Shown here: positions 46,001-52,607 of the stretch, piece by piece
How the letters are laid out: each line of letters opens with the position of its first letter
How positions within the stretch are numbered: the stretch's first letter is position 1
Assembly: GCA_018267825.1 (NCBI GenBank)
Contig: JAFDXR010000013.1
Span: forward strand, 140,275-204,274
Length of the DNA: 64,000 nt
Origin: Bacteroidota bacterium
GTDB lineage: Bacteria > Bacteroidota > Bacteroidia > B-17B0 > Aurantibacillaceae
Direction: 5' to 3'
Made by a program: the position numbers and the translations under genes
Notes under the pieces: generated by a model
What the model was told of the DNA's origin: nothing
Database searches by the model: none
Seen by the model: the letters and a program-made list of their open reading frames with translations, nothing else

Positions 46001-46350
46001 GAACAAGCTGTGGTAGAAAACTGTGCAGCTGTAAATGGACCCCAGCAGATATAATCGACGTCGAGGTTTGGTGCACCTCCGGGAGTTGTTGATTGCGTTA
46101 AGCTATAAGTCATAGCTCCGGCTGCAGAAGTTTTCACGTAAAACCAGGATGGGCGTGGCTCTGAACCAAGACAGCCGTAGTTAGGACCCGTTTGTCCGAC
46201 ACTGCTTCCGGTTACGTTCTGATATGTAAAAGGATCGCCTACGGCCGTACAAAATGGTGTAGCCTGGGAACAGGTATTACCTTGTGCCAGAACGTTATTG
46301 CTGTAAATTGATAAAATGAGAATCGAAATGAATAAATATATTTTCTTCAT
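40012..46350 (-). CDS. Giant T9SS type B surface protein, 2112 aa (SprB-like adhesin)
   Basis: A signal peptide (about residues 1-22, ending VLAQ) is followed by an N-terminal region of about 370 residues. It has the CSQATPFC...GCLGSEPRPSWFY pattern seen at the start of other gliding-associated surface proteins. About 20 Ig/PKD-like repeats of around 80 aa follow, most with a YxWSGPG or YSWT core and two Cys; five nearly identical 79-aa copies lie at about residues 573-967. A PKD domain (AFTANPNSGVAPLDV, then YSWTFGDG) and a type B sorting domain of about 90 aa (EIPNVFTPNGDGVNDLFTIK, FNRWGEKLYEF, GTVNLYR) close the protein. It should pass Sec and then the type IX system, and be displayed as a long stalk. 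It lies 30 bp after the 135-aa secreted-protein gene and ends at a strong terminator. Ser/Thr content is very high. Adhesion or gliding is inferred. Confidence 0.85.
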   Translation of the reverse strand: MKKIYLFISILILSIYSNNVLAQGNTCSQATPFCTAVGDPFTYQNVTGSSVGQTGPNYGCLGSEPRPSWFYVKTSAAGAMTYSLTQSTTPGGAPNLDVDYICWGPFTAAQFSTTACSNLTAANTVGCSYSAAATETMTINSTGAGQYYIIMITNYNGGAGYITFTQTGGPGSDCSITCPTDNFTLNGSIPSGTTSVALPNASTVTCNQSITLSPPNVATFTNPYTDINTPCIKVNFNPFVANLNTNGGMYVYEGNAGPYWQACPSGCGGTIGGTSATAGNGFNWYLTGADPSLSHQVVLCKGSGAIGTTTVTVENCWDNTVVGGPYVWTGSGAASCYTINIPANTAIGTATYNIVPSSGSPGLYDSNWGPAVITTSLMPAGTTYTVNYVFNNGVCNPITGHYTLTIAPNPTITAISSQTVCSGSPVAAINFTTTPSGASVAWTNNNTSVGIAASGSSNIAGYTAPVVASTQTGIISAVATQSACTSATQTLAVVINPKPTVSTSVTQTVTCTTPNVVITGSGGGTYNWSGPGITGGGSTATPTVNLGGTYNVTVTSAAGCTNTASASVAQNNTPPSPTASNSATLTCTTTTVALSGGPASGVTYQWSGPGFSGGTTSQNAVATAAGTYTLKVTDAVNGCTATAVTTVSQNTTTPAPTATNAATLSCTTSTVQLNGGPAAGVTYQWSGPGFSGGTTSQNAIATAAGTYTLKVTNSVSGCTATANTTVVQNTTTPSPTATNAATLTCTTSTVQLNGGPAAGVTYQWSGPGFSGGTTSQNAVATAAGTYTLKVTDAVNGCTATAVTTVSQNTTAPSPTATNAATLSCTTTTVALNGGPAAGVTYQWSGPGFSGGTTSQNAVATAAGTYTLKVTGTANSCTAAAVTTVAQNTTTPSPTATNSATLTCTTTTVALNGGPAAGVTYQWSGPGFSGGTTSQNAVANAAGTYTLKVTDAVSGCTATAMTTVSQNTTTPLPSITIPSTLTCTSPTITLSGTPASGVTYTWTGPGIVSGGNTASPSVNQPGSYGLTVTNSVSGCTATVNTTVTQNTITPSVTMPLTQTITCASPTVSLAGSATPSTCTPVWTGGVCAGSTSYTASACSPSTYTLTVTDPANGCTKSGTVSVVSSSGLPTVSSSNSGSITCTNTSAQVVATTTSSPVSYSWTGPGSITGATQSTATVTTAGNYTCVVTNTLTGCSSTVTTSVPINTTAVTASIAPTSSITCTTTSLTLNASPASGSYTYSWTPAAGLTGTAVATPTVTQGGNYSVVITNTVNGCTGNANVTVPSNTTIPTVSVSPGAYTISCASPTVQLSVTSSDPAVTYSWTAPGTGSLNNSTIQNPIGSGVGVFTVVVTSTVSGCSSALSSAATATIVANAAIPTISLSATSLSVTCSQPSPSAVVTSTDSPLSYSWSPSPASGANTASPTFTAAGNYSVVVTNTSNGCYTNGNVTVAMDNTVPGLTVTPTQSLTCNTPTAVISTTVNPASGINYSWTGGTVTGATTSSVSVNQAGNYDVLVTNPSNGCTVSATSTIVDNTTIPTTTVSPTSYTISCASPTVQLTVNSSDPAVTYSWTPPSTGSVSNPTIQNPVASGTGVFTVVVTNSVTGCSSAINASATATVVPDAAIPTLTLSANTVSLTCVSSTVSVVASSTNTPISYTWSPAPLSGGTTDTPVFDTPGVYTLTLSNTSNGCATTANVTVVTNTTIPTITVTPTQSLTCATPGAVISTTVNPSNVTYSWTGAGITGSSTGSSVNVNQAGNYDVLVTDAVNGCTNTATGSITGNTVSPTATISAVTSATAISCSSPSLALTVASTPSTGVTYTWTPGGANTQNISVTNAGVVNVVVMDATNGCTVAAQYTVTGSTTPPQVSAAANASIACGATSATISASSTNTNVSYSWTGPNAGSITSGANTATPTIVDAGAYVVTVTDNVTNCTSTATVNVSQSSVTAAFTANPNSGVAPLDVNFTNQSAGATAYSWTFGDGGNSTATNPSNTYNSHGTFTVMLIASAGPCADTAYATIVIEDGLSIEIPNVFTPNGDGVNDLFTIKSTGVKEISLDIFNRWGEKLYEFTGANAAWDGKTGQGAKVPDGTYFFFVKATGYDGNKVEKHGTVNLYR
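40990..42490 (-). repeat. Duplicated three-domain block within the 2112-aa giant
   Basis: Three consecutive Ig-like domains with marker segments TISCASPTVQL, SLxVTC/SLTC and TPTQSLTC appear at about 42490-41745 and again, in the same order and with diverged sequence, at about 41745-40990. The related giants at 46988-52522 and 54597-58316 have the block only once, so the duplication happened in this gene. Confidence 0.65.
43449..44633 (-). repeat. Five tandem 237-bp repeats (79 aa) in the 2112-aa giant
   Basis: Five head-to-tail copies encode the unit PTATNxATLxC, then GGPAAGVTYQWSGPGFSGG, TTSQNA and GTYTLKVTxxVxGCTA. The period is exactly 237 bp. Protein copies differ at only a few positions. 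Such arrays are prone to unequal crossover, so copy number may vary between strains. Confidence 0.85.
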
Positions 46351-46380
46351 AATTAGGGGGTGTTTACTTCGCCGGGAAAA

Positions 46381-46788
46381 TTATTTTTGCTGACCTTGCT
46401 GGCTCATGGAAGCCATTTTGCGACGTACAGATTCAACGAGGATATCCTGGTGTGTCATATAAAACTGATCTACCAGGGTATTATATCCACCAACGCCGTA
46501 GCTTTTATCGTATTTAGGGAAATCAGCCGGAAGTTCTTTTACCGTAAGATTGCTTAAGAACTCTTCTTTGCGGCCCTGATAGGGATCGTTCTCATCTAAT
46601 TGAAAAGACTTGCCGTTTGTTTCAACCTGTGTGATCTGTTTGGTTTCTGTAGCCTGGCCAAACTGACGACGACCGACTTCTTTCGTATTCGACGGCTGTT
46701 CTTTGGCTTTTACGCCACCTGTTTGTGCGTTCATCGGGGAAAACGACACAATGCAACCTACGAATAGGGCTGGAAAAATAAATCTCAT
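46381..46788 (-). CDS. Small secreted protein next to a giant adhesin, 135 aa
   Basis: A 135-aa protein with a signal peptide (MRFIFPALFVGCIVSFSPMNA before QTGG). The mature part of about 114 residues is hydrophilic and probably largely helical or disordered, rich in Gln, Lys and Glu, with KELPADFPKYDKSYGVGGY and a C-terminal helix VESVRRKMASMSQQGQQK. No cysteines in the mature part and no T9SS tail. It is transcribed from its own promoter (46814-46821) and its stop lies 30 bp before the 2112-aa giant, so the two are probably one operon. I do not recognise a family. An accessory or chaperone role for the giant is possible on context only. Confidence 0.65.
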   Translation of the reverse strand: MRFIFPALFVGCIVSFSPMNAQTGGVKAKEQPSNTKEVGRRQFGQATETKQITQVETNGKSFQLDENDPYQGRKEEFLSNLTVKELPADFPKYDKSYGVGGYNTLVDQFYMTHQDILVESVRRKMASMSQQGQQK

Positions 46789-46813
46789 GAAGTTTAGGAT
46801 TATAATAATTAAT

Positions 46814-46821
46814 CAAATTTA
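46814..46821 (-). promoter_or_regulatory. Bacteroidota -7 element (TAAATTTG)
   Basis: TAAATTTG on the minus strand fits TAnnTTTG and is about 25 bp upstream of the 135-aa gene ATG. A TTG lies 23 bp further upstream, slightly longer than the usual spacing. It would drive the small gene plus the 2112-aa giant. Confidence 0.55.
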
Positions 46822-46929
46822 GAAAACTGGCACTCTTTCTAAAACAATTTTTAAGCCTAAGTGATTATTTTTTCCAACATATTTCCGGTACTGTGGGAAG
46901 GCTATGAACATTTAAACGTTTTAGCAAGT

Positions 46930-46964
46930 AAAAGGCCCGTTTTGCTGAGCAAAACGGACCTTTT
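46930..46964. terminator. Terminator after the 1844-aa giant gene
   Basis: A 16-bp stem with a single mismatch (46930-46945 with 46949-46964) and a 3-nt loop, AAAAGG...CCTTTT at its base. It lies about 24 bp after the stop of the giant gene and isolates it from the next unit. Confidence 0.9.
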
Positions 46965-46987
46965 AAGTTCAGATTCTGAAGCGGCTT

Positions 46988-49900
46988 TTACCTGTATAAA
47001 TTCACTGTTCCATTTCTTTCAATGGTATGCCCATCGTAGCCATCTGCTTTTACAAAGTAGAAATAGGTACCATCAGGTACGAGAGCACCTTGTCCTGTTT
47101 TCCCATCCCATCCGGCTTTCGGGCCACTGAATTCATAGAGTTTTTCACCCCAGCGATTAAATATCTCAAGTGTAATTTCTTTTACACCTGTTGATTTTAT
47201 AGTAAACACATCATTCACACTATCATTATTAGGTGTAAACACGTTTGGAATTTCGAGGCTGAGTCCGTCTTCCACAACGATTGTTGCATAGGCTGTATCC
47301 GAGCAGGGGCCGGCTGTTGCTATCAAAACAACCGTATAGGTACCCTGGCTGTTATATACTGTATTTGGGTCGGTTGCCGTACTCGACGAGCCATTTCCGA
47401 AAGTCCAGCTATACCCCATAGCACCGGAACTCTGGTTTGTAAAATTAACGGTCAAAGGTGCTATTCCTGAAGTCTGATCAGCTGTAAATGCTGCAGACAC
47501 GGAGTTCTGACTTACACTAACGGTTGCCGTACTGGTACATCCGTTTGCATTATCTGTAGCGGTAACTACGTATGATCCCGCATCGGCAATTGTTGGAGTC
47601 GCTGTATTTGATCCGGAAATTATACTGTTTGCATTCGGGCCGCTCCATGAATATGTAACATCTGTGTTTGTACTACTTGCGTTCAGGGTTGTAGAATTGG
47701 CAGCACATGGAATACTTCCTGAAGGGGCAGTAAACGAAGGAGGTGTTGTATTACCGGTTACCGTATATTGTGCAGCCACTGTACAACCACTGGCCGTATT
47801 CATTACGATGACATCCACAATCCCTGCCGATGTTACATCTATATTCTGAGTATTTGCTCCACCCGGATTCCATGTATATGTAACACCGCTTGATGGTGTC
47901 GTAACTGCCGATACCGTTACCGTTGGGCTTAAACAGCTGATGATACTGTTCGTTGAAACAGCGTTAATGGATGCTGTTGGTGCAACTGTATTTCCGACAA
48001 CACTGCCGGTTGCTGTATTTGTACAACCGTTTACGGCATCAGTTACTATCACATCATAATTTCCAACCTGGTTTGCATTGATTCCGGAGCCGTTAGATGC
48101 TCCCGTAATTCCGGGACCGGTCCAGCTGTAATTTACAGTACCGGTTGCGCTTACCGTAGTTGAAATAGCCACTGTTGTTACATTACACGATAGTGTTTGT
48201 GTAGGACTTATTGTTAACGTCGGTATTGTTGTGTTTGTGACAACCGTTACATTGGCCGTCGTGGAACAACTGTTCGCTGTATTGGTGAGGGTAAGTGTAT
48301 AAACACCAGGTGTATCAAAAACCGGGGCAGACGATGTTCCTCCGCTCAGTGGTGACGGAGACCATGCATAACTAACCGGGGTATTGGTTGTTGTTGCTGT
48401 TGCGCTTACGGTGGATGCAACGCATGTAAGAGACAAAGTACCGGCTGATAAACTGACTGTAGGAACTGATGCATCAGCATAAACTGTTGCTGTGGATACA
48501 GAAGATACGCAACCGTTCACAGTATTTGTAACAACTACCGAGAATTCACCGATGCCACTTGCTACCGGCGAGGATACAGATGCATTATCCAGGGAACCTG
48601 TTCCCGGTGAAGTCCAAGAATACGTAACAGAAGCTGTTGATGTATTGGCTGTGAGCTGCACTGTTGGTGAAGCACATGTTGTGGTAAAAGTTGAAGGGTT
48701 CACCGTTACAGTTGGTATTGTAAGATCCGATGGTACTGTAATGTTAGCATTACCGGTACATCCATTCACCTGATCAGTAATGACTACGCTGTAATTTCCT
48801 CCCTGTGTAACCGTTGGCGTGGCTACCGCGGTTCCGGTAATACCGGCTGTCGGAGTCCACGAATAATCATAGGCTCCTGAAGGACTTGCATTCAATGTTA
48901 AACTATTCACCACACAGGTAATCGTTCCGGTAGGAGAAATGGCCGCCGTAACGGCAGTAGTATTTGTTGGAACAAAGGTTGTAATAGTTGATGCGCAACC
49001 TGTCAGGGTATTCGTAACAACACATTGATACGTTCCTCCGGTTGTAACGGTGCCGCTCGGAGATGATGAGCCGGTTACAGATCCAGGCCCGCTCCAGTTA
49101 TAGGATACAGGTGTCATCGTTGTTGTAGCAGTAATCTGAACGGAGGTGTTTGCACATGTGATAGACCCTGAAACGGAAGCTGCAACAGAAGGTGTACCGA
49201 TACTTGGCACCACATCTACAGTTCCTGAACTGGTACAGGCATTCGCCGGATCGGTTATTGTTAATGTATACGTTGCCGGCGAACATGCTGATGCCGTAAA
49301 AGAAGCTGCGCCTGAACAAACACCACCTGTCCACACAGCCGTACATGTAGAAGGATTAGCAGCCCCCGCCAGGCTTACTGTTGGCGATGCACAGGTTATT
49401 GTCTGAGTTGCAGGCATTGCCACAGATGGCGTTGCTGTATTTTGTGTTACGCTGCTTGTTGCAGTTCCCACACACCCGTTGGCAGTATTTGTAACGGATA
49501 ACGTATAAACACCTGGTTGATTCACAGATGGTGTGGCTGTGTTGGCTCCGCCTGTGATTCCACCACCGGTCCATGTGTACGTAACACCGGCACCCGGAGT
49601 ACCAGTAAGGTTAATTGTAGTTGCTGTACAGTTCAGTACAGCTGGCAATGCTATGGATGGTGTGGTAACTGTTGTATTTTGCGTCACCGCAGCTGTGCCG
49701 GTAGTTTTGCAACCATTGGTGGTATTGGTAACTGTATAAGCATAAGAACCACCGGCGTTTACAACCACTGTTGAAGTCGCTCCACCGGAAACAATTCCCG
49801 GTCCTGTCCATGTGTATGCAACAGGTGTCGCCGTTGTTGAAATAACAGCCTGAGCGGTTGTTGTTGTACACGACAGCGAGTTCGAAACTGCTGATGTAGC

Positions 49901-52522
49901 AACCGGTGTAGCTGTATTCTGGCTTACTGTTGTTACAGCTGTTGCGGTACAATTATTAACAGCATCGGTTACCTTCAATGTATACGTGCCCGGAGCTGTA
50001 GCAATAGCATTCTGAGAGTTAGTACCTCCACTGAACCCCGGTCCGCTCCACTGATACGTGACACCAGCTGCAGGACCTCCGCTTAACTGCACGGTTGATG
50101 TTGTGCAGCTTAACGTGGCCGAATTGCTGGCGGTTGGTGATGGCGTGGTTGTATTTTGAGCTACAGTGGTTACTGCAGTATTGGTACATCCGTTTACAGT
50201 GTTTGTAACCAACAAAGTATATGTGCCGGGCGCCGTGGCAACAGCATTCTGAGAGGTTGTACCTCCGCTGAATCCCGGACCACTCCACTGATACGTTACC
50301 CCTGCTGCCGGGCCACCGCTTAATTGCACGGTTGATGTTGTACAGCTCAGTGTAGCCGAATTACTGGCGGTTGGTGATGGTGTGGTGGTATTTTGTGCTA
50401 CAGTGGTTACTGCAGTATTGGTACATCCGTTCACTGTATTTGTAACCAATAAAGTATATGTACCGGGTGCCGTGGCAACTGCATTCTGAGAGGTTGTACC
50501 TCCGCTGAATCCTGGACCACTCCACTGATAGGTGACTCCGGTTGCCGGACCACCGCTTAATTGCACTGTTGATGTTGTACAGCTTAATGTAGCCGAGTTA
50601 CTGGCGGTTGGTGATGGCGTGGTGGTGTTTTGAGTTACGGTGGTTACAGCAGTTGCCGTGCAACCGTTTATTGCATCTGTTACTTTTAAAGTATATGTAC
50701 CGGGTGCAGTTGCAACAGCATTTTGAGAGGTGGTGCCTCCACTGAGGCCAGGTCCGCTCCATTGATAGGTAACCCCCGATGCCGGCCCTCCATTTAACTG
50801 AAGTGTGGATGTGGTACAGCTCAGGGTGCCCGTATTCGATGCTGTCGGTGAAGGCGAAGTTATATTCTGAACAACCGTAGTTACCGCAGATGCCGTACAG
50901 CTATTTACCGCATCGGTTACTTTTAAGGTATATGTACCGGGTGCAGTTGCAACAGCATTTTGAGAGGTTGTGCCTCCGCTAAAACCAGGGCCACTCCATT
51001 GGTATGTAACTCCCGATGCGGGTGTGCCGCTCAATTGAAGGGTTGATGTAGTACAGCTTAAGGTACCCGTATTTGATGCCGTGGGCGATGGTGTTGTTGT
51101 ATTCTGAACGACGTTTGTTACAGCTGTATTGGTGCAACCATTCACGGTGCTGGTTACTTTTAATGTATAGGTTCCAGGTGCCGTGGCGACAGCATTCTGA
51201 GAAGTTGTACCACCACTGAATCCCGGGCCACTCCATTGATAGGTAACACCTGCCGCAGGACCACCGCTTAATGCAACTGTATTTGTGGCGCAGGTGAGTG
51301 TAGCGCTATTGCTGGCTGTTGGAGAAGGCGTGGTTGTATTCTGAGTTACACTTACGGTTTTTGTATTGGTACATCCTGAGTTTGTTACCGTTAATGTATA
51401 GACCCCACCCTGGTTTACAACAGGAGTTGCCGAAGTTCCGCCGGAGACAATTCCCGGACCTGACCAGCTATATGTACCGCCGCCCGATCCGCTCAGGGAT
51501 ATATTAGGGCTTGAACATGTAATTGTAGAAGGTGCTGTAATAGATGCCGTTGCGCTGTTGACTGTTACGGTAACTACCTTTGAATCCTGTATACAGGTAC
51601 CTACATTACTTCCGCCCACCGTGTAGCTTGTGGTTACCGTTGGCGAAACAACAATAGAACTTGCTGTTGAACCGGTCGACCAACTATAGGTGGTTGTTCC
51701 GCTGGCTGTAAGGGTTGCCGACTGCCCCGTACATATTGTTGCATTTGCTGCATTAACTGTGGGAGATGTACACGATATCCCTGCCTGCTGCAGAAATACC
51801 CCGGAATCATAATACGGGTCGCCACCATCAACGATAGCAAGTCTCAGGTGATACGATGCACAAGGGGTTACATTGGCACTTGCGGTTAATACGGTTGTCA
51901 TCCCATCGTATACGATTGTTGAGCCGCTGTTTGAAATATAGTATGCGCTGTGTGCAGAACTGTTAATGTTATCGATATTAACCGGCAGCGATGTTCCGGG
52001 TACAACAGCCATGTTATACAGGTTATAATTACCCCCTGAAGGGTTCGGTCCGGAAATGAAGAATCCAAACGCGTCATTATACCCTGCTCCGACATATTCA
52101 GGATATTCTTCTGAGGCAAACTTATAATTGATTTTCAAATTATTACACTTTGGTTCAATATCAAATTCGAGCATGCATAAATCATAGGAAGAACTTGAAC
52201 CCGTTAATGGCGCCCAAGCTGAACCTGAAGTTATTCCGTTATTTACGCTGGAATTTGTCCCGTTGCCATTTGCTATATTGGCCGCTGTTCCGGTAGTCAG
52301 TACAATACCATTACCAAGACCGAGATTTGTTGTACCTCCATTTGAAAAAAGTCCGTTAGCATTTGTCGGACAGGTCAGAACCGGATTAGTAATGACTACC
52401 CCTCCCCCTAAAAGAGAGTTGGCAAGGTTTGCTGCAGTTTGATTTGGGGTTACGACTAACTGTGCTTTTGCACACATAAATGTTGTAAAAATTCCAATGA
52501 ACAGCGTGTAAAATTTTCTCAT
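46988..52522 (-). CDS. Giant T9SS type B surface protein, 1844 aa, with choice-of-anchor-L-like head
   Basis: The signal peptide (MRKFYTLFIGIFTTFMCAKA) is followed by a head of about 230 residues resembling the 'choice-of-anchor L' domain (TPNQTAANLANSLLGGGVV, then GIVLTTGTAANIANGNG, LEFDIEP, FASEEYPEY and NDAFGFFISGP). Around 17 Ig-like repeats follow, including six 79-aa near copies at about residues 398-871. A PKD domain and the type B sorting domain (EIPNVFTPNNDSVNDVFTIK ... GTVNLYR) close the protein. The stalk domains match those of the 2112-aa and 1239-aa giants in the same order. Exported by Sec and then the type IX system. It follows the TMTC-like gene at 52608 by 85 bp with no terminator between, and ends at a hairpin terminator. 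Confidence 0.85.
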   Translation of the reverse strand: MRKFYTLFIGIFTTFMCAKAQLVVTPNQTAANLANSLLGGGVVITNPVLTCPTNANGLFSNGGTTNLGLGNGIVLTTGTAANIANGNGTNSSVNNGITSGSAWAPLTGSSSSYDLCMLEFDIEPKCNNLKINYKFASEEYPEYVGAGYNDAFGFFISGPNPSGGNYNLYNMAVVPGTSLPVNIDNINSSAHSAYYISNSGSTIVYDGMTTVLTASANVTPCASYHLRLAIVDGGDPYYDSGVFLQQAGISCTSPTVNAANATICTGQSATLTASGTTTYSWSTGSTASSIVVSPTVTTSYTVGGSNVGTCIQDSKVVTVTVNSATASITAPSTITCSSPNISLSGSGGGTYSWSGPGIVSGGTSATPVVNQGGVYTLTVTNSGCTNTKTVSVTQNTTTPSPTASNSATLTCATNTVALSGGPAAGVTYQWSGPGFSGGTTSQNAVATAPGTYTLKVTSTVNGCTNTAVTNVVQNTTTPSPTASNTGTLSCTTSTLQLSGTPASGVTYQWSGPGFSGGTTSQNAVATAPGTYTLKVTDAVNSCTASAVTTVVQNITSPSPTASNTGTLSCTTSTLQLNGGPASGVTYQWSGPGLSGGTTSQNAVATAPGTYTLKVTDAINGCTATAVTTVTQNTTTPSPTASNSATLSCTTSTVQLSGGPATGVTYQWSGPGFSGGTTSQNAVATAPGTYTLLVTNTVNGCTNTAVTTVAQNTTTPSPTASNSATLSCTTSTVQLSGGPAAGVTYQWSGPGFSGGTTSQNAVATAPGTYTLLVTNTVNGCTNTAVTTVAQNTTTPSPTASNSATLSCTTSTVQLSGGPAAGVTYQWSGPGFSGGTNSQNAIATAPGTYTLKVTDAVNNCTATAVTTVSQNTATPVATSAVSNSLSCTTTTAQAVISTTATPVAYTWTGPGIVSGGATSTVVVNAGGSYAYTVTNTTNGCKTTGTAAVTQNTTVTTPSIALPAVLNCTATTINLTGTPGAGVTYTWTGGGITGGANTATPSVNQPGVYTLSVTNTANGCVGTATSSVTQNTATPSVAMPATQTITCASPTVSLAGAANPSTCTAVWTGGVCSGAASFTASACSPATYTLTITDPANACTSSGTVDVVPSIGTPSVAASVSGSITCANTSVQITATTTMTPVSYNWSGPGSVTGSSSPSGTVTTGGTYQCVVTNTLTGCASTITTFVPTNTTAVTAAISPTGTITCVVNSLTLNASPSGAYDYSWTPTAGITGTAVATPTVTQGGNYSVVITDQVNGCTGNANITVPSDLTIPTVTVNPSTFTTTCASPTVQLTANTSTASVTYSWTSPGTGSLDNASVSSPVASGIGEFSVVVTNTVNGCVSSVSTATVYADASVPTVSLSAGTLSLTCVASTVSATATTTNTPVSYAWSPSPLSGGTSSAPVFDTPGVYTLTLTNTANSCSTTANVTVVTNTTIPTLTISPTQTLSCNVTTVAISTTVSATGTVNYSWTGPGITGASNGSGINANQVGNYDVIVTDAVNGCTNTATGSVVGNTVAPTASINAVSTNSIISCLSPTVTVSAVTTPSSGVTYTWNPGGANTQNIDVTSAGIVDVIVMNTASGCTVAAQYTVTGNTTPPSFTAPSGSIPCAANSTTLNASSTNTDVTYSWSGPNANSIISGSNTATPTIADAGSYVVTATDNANGCTSTATVSVSQNSVSAAFTADQTSGIAPLTVNFTNQSSGAMGYSWTFGNGSSSTATDPNTVYNSQGTYTVVLIATAGPCSDTAYATIVVEDGLSLEIPNVFTPNNDSVNDVFTIKSTGVKEITLEIFNRWGEKLYEFSGPKAGWDGKTGQGALVPDGTYFYFVKADGYDGHTIERNGTVNLYR
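49909..51330 (-). repeat. Six tandem 237-bp repeats in the 1844-aa giant
   Basis: Six head-to-tail copies of the same 79-aa unit as in the 2112-aa giant (GGPAxGVTYQWSGPGFSGG core). In copies 4 and 5 the protein differs at one residue across the unit. A 165-nt stretch I compared by eye (about 50120-50530) has about 11 nucleotide differences, all silent. Exact period 237 bp. Confidence 0.85.
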
Positions 52523-52607
52523 AGATTGTTTCAGATATGTTACTAAAAATATAACATTTTTTTAAATCAAAAAAAACGTTTATTATAGTATTGCTATCCG
52601 AACAAGG

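Noticed and set aside
45466-46092. Long plus-strand ORFs opposite the giant genes (also 43588-43791, 44260-44502, 49517-49774, 63434-63643)
   Set aside because: They are antisense shadows of Gly/Thr/Ser-rich repeats, which avoid stop codons on both strands; their translations are Cys/Arg-rich nonsense.
43449-51330. CRISPR-like regular direct repeats
   Set aside because: The 237-bp period has no spacers and reads through as one protein frame; these are coding tandem domains.
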